A stretch of 64,000 bases of DNA from Phenylobacterium sp. (GTDB taxonomy: Bacteria > Pseudomonadota > Alphaproteobacteria > Caulobacterales > Caulobacteraceae). Below the pieces are notes generated by a model, which worked only from the letters and a program-made list of their open reading frames with translations, was not told the origin of the DNA and ran no database searches. How positions within the stretch are numbered: the first letter of the stretch is position 1; each line of letters opens with the position of its first letter. The position numbers and the translations under genes were made by a program. This document shows positions 38,659-47,998 of this stretch, piece by piece. The DNA is taken from positions 1 to 64,000 of the forward strand of contig NZ_JAUYOJ010000006.1 in NCBI RefSeq assembly GCF_030697925.1. Direction: 5' to 3'.

Positions 38659-39945
38659 ATGAGCCTGCGCCCCTTCTTCGGCTTTCTTCACCGTTGGGTC
38701 GGCCTAACCATTGCGGGTTTCATCGTCATGTCGGGCCTGACCGGGGCGGTGATCTCCTGGGACCACGAGCTCGACGACCTGCTCAATCCGCACCTGATGC
38801 AAGCGCAGTCGCAGCGGCCCGCCCTGCCGCCTTTGGAGCTGGCGCAGAAGGTGGAGGCGCGGGATCCCAGGGTGCTGGTCACCTTCGTCCCGCTTGTGAC
38901 GGAGCCCGGCGGATCCGCCGCCCTCGGCGTCACGGGGCGAGTGGATCCGAAGACCGCGCGGCAGATCGAACCGGGCTACAATCAGGTCTTCCTCGATCCC
39001 GCGACCGGCGAGGAGCTTGGCCGGCGCGACTGGGGCGCGGTCTGGCCGATCACCACCGAAAACTTCGTCTCATTCCTCTATGTGCTGCACTACAGCCTGC
39101 ACATCCCGGAGATGTGGGGAATTGACCGGTGGGGGGTCTGGCTGATGGGCGTCATCGCCCTGGCCTGGACCATCGACTGCTTCGTCGGCTTCTACCTCAC
39201 CCTACCGTCGCGCGGCGCCGACGGCGCCAAGGGCAAGGGACTCGGCGGCTTCTGGAACCGCTGGAAGCCGGCCTGGAAGATCAAGACCAAGGGCAGCCCT
39301 TACCGGATCAACCTCGACATCCACCGCGCCTTCAGCCTGTGGCTCTGGGGCGTGCTGTTCACCGTGGCCTTCACGGCCTTCTCGCTGAACCTCTACAGCG
39401 AGGTCTTCTTCCCGGCGATGTCGAAGGTCAGCCAGGTCACGCCCACACCCTTCGACCAGCGAACGCCGCGGAGCGACGACGAGCCGGTGATCGCCAAGGT
39501 CGGCTACGCCCAGGTCATAGAGACAGCCACGGCAGAGGCGCGGCGGCGCGGCTGGACGGATCCTGCCGGCGGAGTCTTCTACTCCCCCACATTCGGCATC
39601 TACGGCGTGGCCTTTCATCAGCCGGGCGGCGACCACGGCGCAGGCGGCGTGGGTGTTCCCGAGCTTTACTATGATGGCCTGGACGGCCGGCTGCTCGGGG
39701 ATCGTCAGCCCTGGAAGGGCACGGCGGCCGACATCTTCGTCCAGGCCCAGTTCCCGCTGCACTCCGGTCGCATCCTCGGCATTCCAGGGCGCATCCTGAT
39801 GTCGGTCACGGGCCTGGTGGTCGCGACGCTCAGCGTCACCGGCGTCGTCATCTGGCTGAAGAAGCGCAAGGCGCGGGTTCACCGCCGGCGTCGCGCCGTC
39901 GGCTCGCCTGCTCCCGGCTCCCGAGCGCCCCTGCCCGCCGAATAG
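38659..39945 (+). CDS. PepSY-domain membrane protein, iron-uptake reductase type
   Basis: 428 residues with about four membrane spans: WVGLTIAGFIVMSGLTGAVI near the start, WLMGVIALAWTIDCFVGFYL, LWLWGVLFTVAFTAFSLNLY and, near the end, MSVTGLVVATLSVTGVVIWL. The large periplasmic part has the LHRWVGL, LHYSLHIPE and FPLHSGRILGIPGRI histidine-bearing motifs typical of PepSY-TM proteins. Members next to siderophore receptors are thought to reduce the ferric siderophore or move electrons. It is divergent from the receptor with a shared Fur-like box, which supports that role. GAGG lies nine bases before ATG 38659. Confidence 0.88.
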   Translation: MSLRPFFGFLHRWVGLTIAGFIVMSGLTGAVISWDHELDDLLNPHLMQAQSQRPALPPLELAQKVEARDPRVLVTFVPLVTEPGGSAALGVTGRVDPKTARQIEPGYNQVFLDPATGEELGRRDWGAVWPITTENFVSFLYVLHYSLHIPEMWGIDRWGVWLMGVIALAWTIDCFVGFYLTLPSRGADGAKGKGLGGFWNRWKPAWKIKTKGSPYRINLDIHRAFSLWLWGVLFTVAFTAFSLNLYSEVFFPAMSKVSQVTPTPFDQRTPRSDDEPVIAKVGYAQVIETATAEARRRGWTDPAGGVFYSPTFGIYGVAFHQPGGDHGAGGVGVPELYYDGLDGRLLGDRQPWKGTAADIFVQAQFPLHSGRILGIPGRILMSVTGLVVATLSVTGVVIWLKKRKARVHRRRRAVGSPAPGSRAPLPAE

Positions 39946-39973
39946 CCTTCACGCGCAGTCTCTAACGCCGGCC

Positions 39974-41572
39974 TCAGCCGCCCGCGTCCAGCTGGCCGAT
40001 CAGCAGGCCCATGTTCTTGATGAAGGCCGAGGTCGAGATGCCCATGACCGGCGCAGCGGTGGGATAGGGCGAGGTGTCGTAGGCGTCGCCCACATGGGTG
40101 GTCGCATAGTCGCCCGGCGTCGGGCTGGCGGGTCCCGGGCCCTTGTAGGGATGGCTGGTGGCTGTCAGCGGCGTTGGCCACCAGCCCTCGGGGTTGAGTT
40201 CGGCCACCAGCCGCGCGGCCTGCTCCGGCGAGGCCTTCAGCGGGGCCAGGGACTGGCCGCCGTTAAGGTCGGAGGTCGCCAGGTCCCGGTTGGCGAAATA
40301 GCGCGGCAGGGGGCCCTTGTGGACCAGAGGCGAGTTCGCCGCGACCTTGTCCGGCGGCGTGGCCTTGAGCGTCTCGTAGCGCTTGCGCAGGGCCTCGACC
40401 TTCACTGCCCGGAAGGCGCCGTAGTGGCCCAGCGTCTTCTCGGGACTGCCGTCCACATAGTAGGCGCCGTTGACGACGTTGGCGCCGCGGCGGTGGACAT
40501 AGAGCGGCCGGTCGGTCCCGATCTCGATGAAGGTCGGATGGGTGCGGCCGTTCCTCGGCTCCGGCAAGGCGACCCTGGCCAGCCAGTCCAGGGCCTCGGG
40601 CACGCGGGCCAGGTATTTCGGATCGCCAGTCAGCTCATAGAAGTTCATCAGCTGCTCGACATTGGTCGCCGTGGTGTGGGTGGCGAGCGCCCTGGGCTCG
40701 TAGCTGCGCGCCGCGACAGGCTTGAGGTCGGCCAGGCTGTGCTGCAGGCCCCATCCGGCCTGGGGGGCGGGCTGCTGGGTGATCAGGAAGACATCCATGG
40801 CCCGGCGGATGGCGTCGGCCGCCCGCGGATCGCCCAGGGTCTGGTTCAGCATGACCAGGAACTTGATGTTCTCCCCGGCCACGTCGTCATTGAAGGTGAT
40901 GTGCCCCGTATAGTCCGCGCTATGGGCGGTGAACGGCCGCCCGGCCGGCCAGCGCTGGGGCCAACCGCCGTTGGGATACTGGCTGTTGAGGACGAAGCCG
41001 GCGGCCCGGTCCAGGGCCGGCTTGAAGCGGGGGTCGCGCTTCTCGAGATAGAGCCGCAGCAGGAACTGCATGGCCTCCGAGGTCCCGGCGTCGTCGAATG
41101 TGGCGTTGCCCCAGTCGTGCTGGAATTCCTCCATCCGCCAGGCGTTGGCGCCGACGGTGGCGTACCAGTCGGCCTTGGACGCCTCGCCGCCGAAATCGAT
41201 CAGGTAGTTCCAGCCGCCGGAGGGAAGCTGGCCGTCCATCAGGGCCTGGGCCGCCTGGGTCGCGGCGGCGTAGTAAAGCTCGTCGCCGGTGGCGTGGTAG
41301 GCGTCGAGGAACAGGTGTCCCATGGTCCCGGTGCCCGGCGGCTGGACCCAGACCATGGTCGGCTTGGCCTCCAGCTCCCCCCAGCGGCGCGAGAAGTCCG
41401 GCAGGTAGGACCACACATAGCCGCCATGGACGGCGGCCTTCTCAGTCATGAATGCGGTCGCCCGCCTCATGGTCGCCACCACCTGCGCGCGGGAGGGGCC
41501 GTCGGCGGCTCGCGCCGGAACCGCCAGGCTGGCGGCCATGGACGCGAGGATGAGCCGTCTGGTCGCGAGCAT
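39974..41572 (-). CDS. Pectate lyase, PL10-like
   Basis: 532 residues with signal LATRRLILASMAASLAVPAR ending ARA. The catalytic domain has the PL10-like block SQYPNGGWPQRWP followed by ITFNDDVAGENIKFL, where NDD/N residues bind calcium. Further features are EWxGTEG-like FDDAGTSEAMQF and repeated (alpha/alpha) helices through LATHTTATNVEQLMNFYELT. PL10 lyases cleave polygalacturonate by beta-elimination outside the cell. The C-terminal 150 residues are an extra region not typical of the core lyase. GGGAGGC precedes ATG 41572. No other pectin gene is near, so the substrate is an inference from family. Confidence 0.75.
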   Translation of the reverse strand: MLATRRLILASMAASLAVPARAADGPSRAQVVATMRRATAFMTEKAAVHGGYVWSYLPDFSRRWGELEAKPTMVWVQPPGTGTMGHLFLDAYHATGDELYYAAATQAAQALMDGQLPSGGWNYLIDFGGEASKADWYATVGANAWRMEEFQHDWGNATFDDAGTSEAMQFLLRLYLEKRDPRFKPALDRAAGFVLNSQYPNGGWPQRWPAGRPFTAHSADYTGHITFNDDVAGENIKFLVMLNQTLGDPRAADAIRRAMDVFLITQQPAPQAGWGLQHSLADLKPVAARSYEPRALATHTTATNVEQLMNFYELTGDPKYLARVPEALDWLARVALPEPRNGRTHPTFIEIGTDRPLYVHRRGANVVNGAYYVDGSPEKTLGHYGAFRAVKVEALRKRYETLKATPPDKVAANSPLVHKGPLPRYFANRDLATSDLNGGQSLAPLKASPEQAARLVAELNPEGWWPTPLTATSHPYKGPGPASPTPGDYATTHVGDAYDTSPYPTAAPVMGISTSAFIKNMGLLIGQLDAGG

Positions 41573-41698
41573 GGAGCCTCCCTGGCCTCTTGATTGACCA
41601 CATAATGACACCGGTGTCAGGTCTGGCAAGCGCGGCAACTTGATTTACCCCTGGGAATTATAGGCTCTTCCTCGAGAGAGTTCGTCAGGGAGGCGGCC

Positions 41699-42655
41699 AT
41701 GATCGACCCGCAGGCGCGAGAGCGCTTCGAGGACCAGGCCGTCCGGGGCGGCGACGCCGCCGAGGCCCAACGCCTGGCGGCCTGCCTGAAGGGCGGCGAG
41801 GGCCCGGCCGGCCTGCAGCTCGCCGCCCTGTTCGTGCATGTCGCCGCCGTGGCGCCGGAGCACCTGGCCGCGGTCTATGACGGGGCGGCCGAGGGCTGGC
41901 TGGGCTGGCAGCCCCGCGGCCTGATCGTCGAGGGGGCGACCGGGACCGAGGCGCCGCCTGCTGGGTTCTGGACCGAGTTCTGGGCCCTGGCGCTCGAGCC
42001 CGTTTCCGGCCAGAGCGCGCTCGAGGTCACCGCCCGCACCGCCGCCCTGGCGGGCCAGCTGGCGCCGGAATTCAAGCTGCGCGTCGCCGCCATGGCCGGC
42101 GCCTATCCGGGCGTCGCCCAGGCCGCGGCGGCGGGCTATCCCAGCAAGTTCAGCCTGGAGCGCCTGGCGCTCTGTCCGCCCGAGTCGCTCGGCGGCGCGT
42201 TCCATGCGCTGATCGTCGACAACGGCTTCGACCTGGAGGTGTTGGACCGCGACGCCCTGGGCCTGGCCGACCTGCCCGCCCCGCTCGACTATCTCAACGC
42301 CCGCATCCTGCAGTGCCACGACCTCTGGCACCTGCTGGCCGGCTACCGCACCACCGCCCTGCACGAGGTGGCGATCTCCGCATTCCAGATGGCCCAGTTC
42401 GGGCACCATTATTCCTCGATGTTCCTGGGCATGGTCCTGACCAAGACCGCCGTGACCCAGGCTGAGGCCCTGCCCCTGTTCCTCGACACCATCCTCACCG
42501 CCTGGACCCACGGCCGCGAGACCCCGCCGCTGATCGGCCTGGACTGGGAAGCCATCTGGGACCGGCCGTTGGAGGTGCTGCGCGCGGAGTTGGGCGTCAC
42601 GGCCTATAGCTCGCCCTACCCCGCCGACCTGTTCGAGCAACTGCGGGCGGCTTGA
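41699..42655 (+). CDS. coq4: Ubiquinone biosynthesis protein Coq4
   Basis: 318 residues. The Coq4 zinc motif HDxxH-x11-E is exact: CHDLWHLLAGYRTTALHE with His207, Asp208, His211 and Glu223. The downstream AISAFQMAQFGHHYSSMFLG also fits. Coq4 carries out the C1 oxidative decarboxylation or scaffolds the complex in ubiquinone synthesis. The first 90 residues are an extra N-terminal region rich in Ala and Gly. It stands alone, converging on the DinG-like helicase across a hairpin. No other ubiquinone gene is near. Confidence 0.88.
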   Translation: MIDPQARERFEDQAVRGGDAAEAQRLAACLKGGEGPAGLQLAALFVHVAAVAPEHLAAVYDGAAEGWLGWQPRGLIVEGATGTEAPPAGFWTEFWALALEPVSGQSALEVTARTAALAGQLAPEFKLRVAAMAGAYPGVAQAAAAGYPSKFSLERLALCPPESLGGAFHALIVDNGFDLEVLDRDALGLADLPAPLDYLNARILQCHDLWHLLAGYRTTALHEVAISAFQMAQFGHHYSSMFLGMVLTKTAVTQAEALPLFLDTILTAWTHGRETPPLIGLDWEAIWDRPLEVLRAELGVTAYSSPYPADLFEQLRAA

Positions 42656-42692
42656 GCGCGGACATAGGTTGTGCGCAGCCCGATCAAGCCGC

Positions 42693-42717
42693 TCCTTCTC
42701 CCGCGAGGGGAGAAGGA
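42693..42717. terminator. Hairpin between coq4 and the DinG-like helicase
   Basis: A perfect 10-bp inverted repeat, TCCTTCTCCC at 42693-42702 and GGGAGAAGGA at 42708-42717, has a 5-base loop. It lies between two convergent genes, so it could end transcription in both directions. A closely related hairpin is at 58695-58721, again at a convergent junction. Confidence 0.55.
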
Positions 42718-42727
42718 ACAGGAGTCC

Positions 42728-45529
42728 TCAGCTTTCGGGCGTCCCCAGGAACTCGGTGATCGCCTCGATTGTCTCGACCAGGCCCAGCCGGTCCACCCGA
42801 ACGCCATCCGGCAGGCCGGTGAACAGCCGGCTGGGCGAGGAGGCGTCCAGCATCACGAAGACGCCCTTGTCGTCGGCGCGGCGGATCAGGCGGCCGAAGG
42901 CCTGGCTGATGCGGTTGCGGGCGACGCTGTCATCATAGGTCTTGCCGCCGAACCGCACGCGGCGGGCCTTGTGCAGGATGTCGGGCCGGGGCCATGGCAC
43001 GCGGTCGAAGACCAGCAGGCGCAGGGAGCGGCCGGGCACATCGACGCCGTCGCGCACCGCATCGGTGCCCAGCAGGCAGGAGTCCTGCTCGGCCCGGAAG
43101 ATGTCGACCAGGGCGCCGACCTCCAGCGGGTCCACATGCTGGGCGTAGAGGGCCAGGCCCTTGTCGGCGAGGGGCGCTGCGATCCGTTCATGCACCGCGC
43201 GCAGCCGGCGGATGGCGGTGAACAGGCCCACGCCCCCGCCGCCTGCCGCCAGGAACAGCTCGCGCATGGCCGCGGCCACCTGGCGCGGGTCGTCGCGGCC
43301 GACGTCGGTGACCACATAGGCCCGGCTGTTGGCGGCATAGTCGAAGGGCGAGGCGAGCTTCAGGGTCTTGGGCCGGTCGGGAAGCCGCGCGGCGCCGGTG
43401 CGCATCTCCGCCAGCGCGAAGGGGTCGTCCAGGGCCGAGTCCGACAGGGTGGCGCTGGTCACCAGCACCCCGTGGGCCGGGGCGATGACGGCGTTGGTCA
43501 GGGGCTCGGTGGGGTCGACCCAGTGGCGGCGGCAAGCGGCGTCCACCACCCGGCCATAGAGGAAGGTGGCGTCGAACCAGTCGACGAAATCGGGATCGTC
43601 GTCGCTGTTCTCGTCGATGGCCTGCAGCATGGAACGCCAGGCCGGCAGGGTCATGCGACAGCGGCGGTCCAGGCCCCGCAGGGCGCCTTCGATCCGGCCG
43701 CGGTCGCTGGTGACGATCTGGGCGGCCTCCTCGTCCAGCAGGTCCTCCAGGTGACGGGCGAGCGCCAGCAGGGGCGCCTCGAGCTTGGCCAGAGCCACGG
43801 CGGCGTCGCGGGCGGTGACCCGCACCAGGTCCAGGGCCGGGCGCGCGGCGCACTCCATGCCGATCTCCGAGGCCGCCGAACGCGCGCGCAGCTGCTCGAT
43901 CATCGCCACCAGGAAAGACTCGATCGGCCCGATGGGATTGACCTCGCCATTCGGCGGGGCGATGCGGCCCGACCAGCCCTCGCCCGGCAGGGCGGCGGCG
44001 GCGTTCAAGGCGTCGGTCAGGGCCCGGCGGGCGTCCTCGCGATCGCCCAGCATGTCCATCAGCCGCGCCTCCAGCCCCCGGCCGCGGCGGCCGCGCCCCT
44101 CCGGCCCGCGGATCCAGCGGCGCATCTCGGCCGACTCCGCGCCGGAGAGCGCGGCGGAGAAGGCCGCGTCGGCGGCGTCGAACAGGTGGTGGCCCTCGTC
44201 GAAGACGATACGCTTGAGCTGGGTGGTCTCGCCGTCGGCCTTGGAGCCACGCGCCGCGCGGGCGCCGTCGAAGGCGGCCTGGGTCAGGACCAAGGCGTGG
44301 TTGGCGATCACCAGGTCGGCCTTGCGCGAGCCGCGGATCGCCTTTTCCACGAAGCAGGTGCGGTAGTGCGAGCAGCCGGCATGGATGCACTCGCCGCGCC
44401 GGTCCACGAGGTTGGCGGCGCTGGCCTGGGCGGCGGGCGGCACGGCGAACAGGGTCGGCAGCCAGGCCGGGAAGTCGCCGCCGGTCATATCGCCGTCGCG
44501 GGTGGCGCGCGCCCAGCGGGCGGCCAGGCCCATGCCGATCAGGTCGGCCCCGCCCATCTGGGCGGTGTTGGCCACGTCCTGGAAGTTCAGCAGGCAGAGA
44601 TAGTTCTCCCGCCCCTTGCGGACCACCGCCTTCTTGGCGCGGATCTTGGGGTCCGGATAGATGGCGTGGCTCTCGCGCTCGATCTGCCGCTGCAGGGCGC
44701 GGGTATAGGTCGAGACCCAGACCGCCGGCCCGTTGGCCTCGGCCCAGAGCGAGGCCGGCGCCAGGTAGCCCAGGGTCTTGCCGATGCCGGTGCCGGCCTC
44801 GGCCAGCATCATCCGCGGCTCCCCCTCCCGCTCGCGGGGCTGGAAGGCGAAGGCGGCCTCGGCGGCGAATTCGGACTGGGCGGGTCGGGCCTCGTCCAGG
44901 CCCGCGCGCTGCAGCAGCTCGGCCAGGCGGGCGGAGGACTGCTCAGGCGTGAAGGGTTTGGAGGTCGCCTCGCCGGGCGGGGCGGAGTCCTCCCACTCGG
45001 CGATCCGGCTCCAGACGTCGAGGCCGGAGGTGCGGAACTGGTTGCCCACCGGCGCCGAGCGCAGCGCCGCGACCACCGCCGGGCCCCAGGCCCAGCCGGC
45101 GCGCGCCAGGGTCTCGGCCACGGCCAGGGCCTCCTCGCGGCTGGGCTCGGGCGAAACGGCAAGCTCGGCCAGCAACAGGCGGCAGGTCTCCAGCAACGCC
45201 CCGGCTTGGGCCGCCGCGCCCTTGGGTTCGGGCAAGCCCAGCGCCAGGGCCAGCCCGGCCGCCGAGGGCGCGCAGAACCTGGCCGGCCGGGTGAAGGCGA
45301 ACAGCTCCAGGGCGTCGAACAGGCCGGGCGATCGTCCCGGCGCATGCAGCCCCAGCCGCTTGGCGGTCATCGAGGCGTGGGCCACCAGCACCGGCCCGTG
45401 CTCGAACAGGTCGCGGGCCTCCGGCGCCCGGATCATCTCCGCCCGCGTGGCGTCGGCCGCCGCGGCGCGGGGGCCGGGCAGGACCACGAGAGCGGGGGCC
45501 AGGTCGAGACTCGGGGAGAGAGCGTTCAC
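42728..45529 (-). CDS. DinG/XPD-like ATP-dependent DNA helicase
   Basis: 933-residue superfamily 2 helicase. Walker A is AEAGTGIGKTLGYLAP near residue 244; the DEAH box is FDEGHHLFDAADAAF near 444. Iron-sulfur cysteines are in RKGRENYLCLLNF and GECIHAGCSHYRTCFVEKAI. The late motifs include LVTSATLS, LLGTDAVRDGVDVPG and ISQAFGRLIRR. The N-terminal 230 residues are degenerate and Ala/Leu-rich, with no exonuclease motif that I can see. DinG-type helicases resolve R-loops and G-quadruplexes during stress. It is slightly longer than the E. coli enzyme owing to that N-terminal region. Confidence 0.92.
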   Translation of the reverse strand: MNALSPSLDLAPALVVLPGPRAAAADATRAEMIRAPEARDLFEHGPVLVAHASMTAKRLGLHAPGRSPGLFDALELFAFTRPARFCAPSAAGLALALGLPEPKGAAAQAGALLETCRLLLAELAVSPEPSREEALAVAETLARAGWAWGPAVVAALRSAPVGNQFRTSGLDVWSRIAEWEDSAPPGEATSKPFTPEQSSARLAELLQRAGLDEARPAQSEFAAEAAFAFQPREREGEPRMMLAEAGTGIGKTLGYLAPASLWAEANGPAVWVSTYTRALQRQIERESHAIYPDPKIRAKKAVVRKGRENYLCLLNFQDVANTAQMGGADLIGMGLAARWARATRDGDMTGGDFPAWLPTLFAVPPAAQASAANLVDRRGECIHAGCSHYRTCFVEKAIRGSRKADLVIANHALVLTQAAFDGARAARGSKADGETTQLKRIVFDEGHHLFDAADAAFSAALSGAESAEMRRWIRGPEGRGRRGRGLEARLMDMLGDREDARRALTDALNAAAALPGEGWSGRIAPPNGEVNPIGPIESFLVAMIEQLRARSAASEIGMECAARPALDLVRVTARDAAVALAKLEAPLLALARHLEDLLDEEAAQIVTSDRGRIEGALRGLDRRCRMTLPAWRSMLQAIDENSDDDPDFVDWFDATFLYGRVVDAACRRHWVDPTEPLTNAVIAPAHGVLVTSATLSDSALDDPFALAEMRTGAARLPDRPKTLKLASPFDYAANSRAYVVTDVGRDDPRQVAAAMRELFLAAGGGGVGLFTAIRRLRAVHERIAAPLADKGLALYAQHVDPLEVGALVDIFRAEQDSCLLGTDAVRDGVDVPGRSLRLLVFDRVPWPRPDILHKARRVRFGGKTYDDSVARNRISQAFGRLIRRADDKGVFVMLDASSPSRLFTGLPDGVRVDRLGLVETIEAITEFLGTPES

Positions 45530-45538
45530 CCGGCAGGA

Positions 45539-46612
45539 TTAGCCGGTTTGGACGGGGGAGTCAGCGGCCCGTTCTGGTTTTGATCCCACATGTCGCGCCA
45601 GCCGCCGCGCCATGGTCCTGGCCAGTTCCTCAGGCGCCTCGTCAGGGATGGGGAACACCGAGCTGACATTGATCTCGCACAGCACATAGGTGTCCTCACC
45701 GTTCGGGTCCTTCGGCCCATAAAGGAAATCCGCGTCCCAGATCACCGGCAGGGCGTCGATCTCCAGCAGCCGGGCCATGGCAGGGGTCCAGTCGCCCTCC
45801 ATCTTGGCGCGCAGGGCCTGGAACGGCGGATGGTCGGGGCCCGACATGATGCGCGGTCCGGGAGGGCCGGCCTCGGCGGGCATCAGGCCGCGAATGATCT
45901 GGCGTCCGAAGCCGACCACGCGCCCTTCGGACATGTAGCAGCGGATCATCCCCTCCGGCAGGCGGGGCTGGAAGGCCTGGTCGATCAGCTTCCCGCCGCC
46001 GTCGAAATAGGCCCGGCATTCGTAGAGGAAGGCTCGGAGCGGCAGGACGCGAGGCTCGGCCTCGCCCCTAGCCTCCCGCACGCGGACCATCCCGGCGTCG
46101 AGGGCTTCGACCTTCCACACCCCGATACCGCCATTGCCTCGGTTCTGCTTCAGCACCCGCGGGCCGCAGGCCTCCAATCGCCCAGCGAACTTGGCCTCGA
46201 AGGCGGCACGGGTCGCGTAGAGGTGGGTGTCGGCGCCCCAGCCCAGGTCGCGGGTCGCGTAGAGCACCTCCTTGACCCCCATCTTGAGGATGACATCGGG
46301 ATGGGTGCTGACCACAACGCCGGCCGCCGCGACGGCGCGAAGGATCTCGTCCAGCGTATCGCGCCGCTGGCCGGCCGAAATCGGATCGACCCAGACCAGG
46401 ACTCCGTCCACCAGTAGCAGTTGTTCGCGAACCTCCTTGGCTAGGTCCTCGGAAAAGACGCAGGGTTCTGCGGCCACGCCTTGGCGGGCCAGGGCCTCGA
46501 ACACCGCCTTCTGGCGACTGGCCTCGGCCGTGGCGTCGCGCCGGGCCTGGGCGTCGCCGCGCCAGACGATCGCCACCTTGGGGGCCATCTTGGGGGATCT
46601 GGCATTCGCCAT
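45539..46612 (-). CDS. Cj0069-family ATP-grasp-like protein
   Basis: 357 residues in an ATP-grasp-type arrangement: PKVAIVWRGDAQARRDATAE at the start, MGVKEVLYATRDLGWGADTH, the P-loop-like GNGGIGVWKVEAL region, LYECRAYFDGG and the metal-binding end PNGEDTYVLCEINVSSVFPI. The DxNVSS motif fits ATP-grasp enzymes that join a carboxylate to an amine. The Cj0069 family name is widespread but no reaction is known. It follows a 120-bp structured gap and precedes the DinG-like gene by 9 bp. An in-frame ATG at 46588 is a possible later start. Confidence 0.82.
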   Translation of the reverse strand: MANARSPKMAPKVAIVWRGDAQARRDATAEASRQKAVFEALARQGVAAEPCVFSEDLAKEVREQLLLVDGVLVWVDPISAGQRRDTLDEILRAVAAAGVVVSTHPDVILKMGVKEVLYATRDLGWGADTHLYATRAAFEAKFAGRLEACGPRVLKQNRGNGGIGVWKVEALDAGMVRVREARGEAEPRVLPLRAFLYECRAYFDGGGKLIDQAFQPRLPEGMIRCYMSEGRVVGFGRQIIRGLMPAEAGPPGPRIMSGPDHPPFQALRAKMEGDWTPAMARLLEIDALPVIWDADFLYGPKDPNGEDTYVLCEINVSSVFPIPDEAPEELARTMARRLARHVGSKPERAADSPVQTG

Positions 46613-46732
46613 CTCACGCGCTCCCGCCCGGCGCGGAGCCGGGCCTTCAGGAGCGGGTCTTGGACGGCGAGCCGTCTGCCCGGGCGCCCGCGTCGGCCCG
46701 GAGCCCCCAGGATAGTCCCTCGGCCGCCCGGT
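46613..46732. other. Structured GC-rich gap upstream of the ATP-grasp gene
   Basis: Two clear stems are present: CCCGGC at 46627-46632 with GCCGGG at 46638-46643, and GACGGC at 46663-46668 with GCCGTC at 46671-46676. The rest is unusually G/C rich. It lies between two genes of the same strand, so it may hold a terminator for the membrane-protein gene and the promoter of the ATP-grasp gene. Confidence 0.35.
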
Positions 46733-47476
46733 TCAAGCCTTGCGACGATTGGCGAGGGAGTCCGCCACGGTCCAGGCCGCTCCAGTCAGGCTAAGGGCGA
46801 TGGCGAGCATGGTCCATTCCAGCCGGCTGTCGGGATCGGCGAAGACCCGGGGCGCGTGCAGCAGGATCACGAAGCCGGCGAACATCACGCTGAGCAGCCG
46901 CGCGGCGAGCCTGGCCTGGACGCCGGAGAGGATGCCGAGCCCCGCCGCCACATGGCAGGCGCCGGTGGCGTAGGCCCAGAACAGCTGGTTCGGCGGGATC
47001 CAGGCGGGCGCCATCGAAGCCGTGAAGTCGGCATAGGTGAAGTGGGCCAGGCCGAACACCAGCGGGCAGAGGCCGAAGATCAGCTGTCCGGCGCGGGAAA
47101 GCCCGGCTGCGCGCGAGTGGCTCGAGAGCGAGGCGAAGCCGACCAGTCCCGCCGCGGCGAGCGCAGAGATCTCGGCCACCCCGTTCCAGGCGCCGATATT
47201 GGTGGGATGGCCCGCCACGCGCGGGGCATGCAGCAGGACCACCCAGGTGAGGTACATGATCGTCAGGGCCGCGGCGCCGAACACCGCCGAGCGGCGCGCC
47301 TGGACCGCCGCCCCTGCCACGAGCAGGGCGGCGGCGCTGAGATGGGCCAGCGGCAGTCGCAGGGGGATGTCCTTGGGGACCGGCTGCCATTGCATGAGGA
47401 AGTCGGCCCAGACGAGTCCGACCACCCCCAGGAGAATGGCTCCCAGACCGTAGATGCGAACGCCGAACTTTCCCAT
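46733..47476 (-). CDS. DoxX-like integral membrane protein
   Basis: 247 residues with about seven hydrophobic segments, starting GVRIYGLGAILLGVVGLVWA and including AVFGAAALTIMYLTWVVLLH and LFWAYATGACHVAAGLGILS. The repeated VVLLHAPRV/VILLHAPRV motif indicates internal duplication. DoxX-like proteins are a broad group with proposed roles in redox and membrane stress; the function here is unknown. It is followed on the same strand, after the structured gap, by the ATP-grasp gene, with a CBS-pair gene upstream. Confidence 0.75.
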   Translation of the reverse strand: MGKFGVRIYGLGAILLGVVGLVWADFLMQWQPVPKDIPLRLPLAHLSAAALLVAGAAVQARRSAVFGAAALTIMYLTWVVLLHAPRVAGHPTNIGAWNGVAEISALAAAGLVGFASLSSHSRAAGLSRAGQLIFGLCPLVFGLAHFTYADFTASMAPAWIPPNQLFWAYATGACHVAAGLGILSGVQARLAARLLSVMFAGFVILLHAPRVFADPDSRLEWTMLAIALSLTGAAWTVADSLANRRKA

Positions 47477-47569
47477 GGCCTGCCCCCCAGACGCCGCGCA
47501 CGACGCGCCGGAGCAAGCTTCAGGACGATTGCGGTGCGATCGTGGCCGTTACTCAATCATTACTTGGGC

Positions 47570-47998
47570 TTAGTGGGTGGCTTCCGAGGTCGGCTCGCTG
47601 ATCTCCTCGAGGGTCTTGCCGACCTGCTTGGCGCCGTAGTCCAGGGCGATGTCGCCCAGGGACAGGATGCCGACCAGCTTGCCCTTGTCGCCGGTGACCA
47701 CCAGGCGGCGGATCTGATGGCTGGCCATCTGGGCCGCGGCGTCGGCGACATTGTCCTCTTCGCTGCACGACTGGACGTCCGGGGTCATCACCTCGGATAT
47801 CGGAGTGTCGAGGTCGCCCCCGGCGGCGATCACCCGCAGCACGATGTCTCGGTCGGTGACCAGGCCGATCACCCGGTCTTCCTCGACCACCGGCACGGCG
47901 CCGGAATCGACATTGGCCATCACGCCGGCGACCTTGCGCACCGTGTCGGTGGGGTGGGCGGTTGCGACCTGAGCAGTCATGACATCGGCGACTTTCAT
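47570..47998 (-). CDS. CBS-domain pair protein
   Basis: 142 residues made of two CBS domains: MKVADVMTAQVATAHPTDTV with VIGLVTDRDIVLRVIAAGGD, and PISEVMTPDVQSCSEEDNVA with GKLVGILSLGDIALDYGAKQ. CBS pairs bind adenine nucleotides and usually regulate a partner, but this one is free-standing. The start follows a well-placed GAGGACGC sequence. The divergent 258-bp gap to the DUF1971 gene holds both promoters. Confidence 0.92.
   Translation of the reverse strand: MKVADVMTAQVATAHPTDTVRKVAGVMANVDSGAVPVVEEDRVIGLVTDRDIVLRVIAAGGDLDTPISEVMTPDVQSCSEEDNVADAAAQMASHQIRRLVVTGDKGKLVGILSLGDIALDYGAKQVGKTLEEISEPTSEATH

Noticed and set aside
42671-45583. 970-codon plus-strand frame opposite the DinG-like helicase
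   Set aside because: Antisense shadow; the helicase motifs are all on the minus strand.
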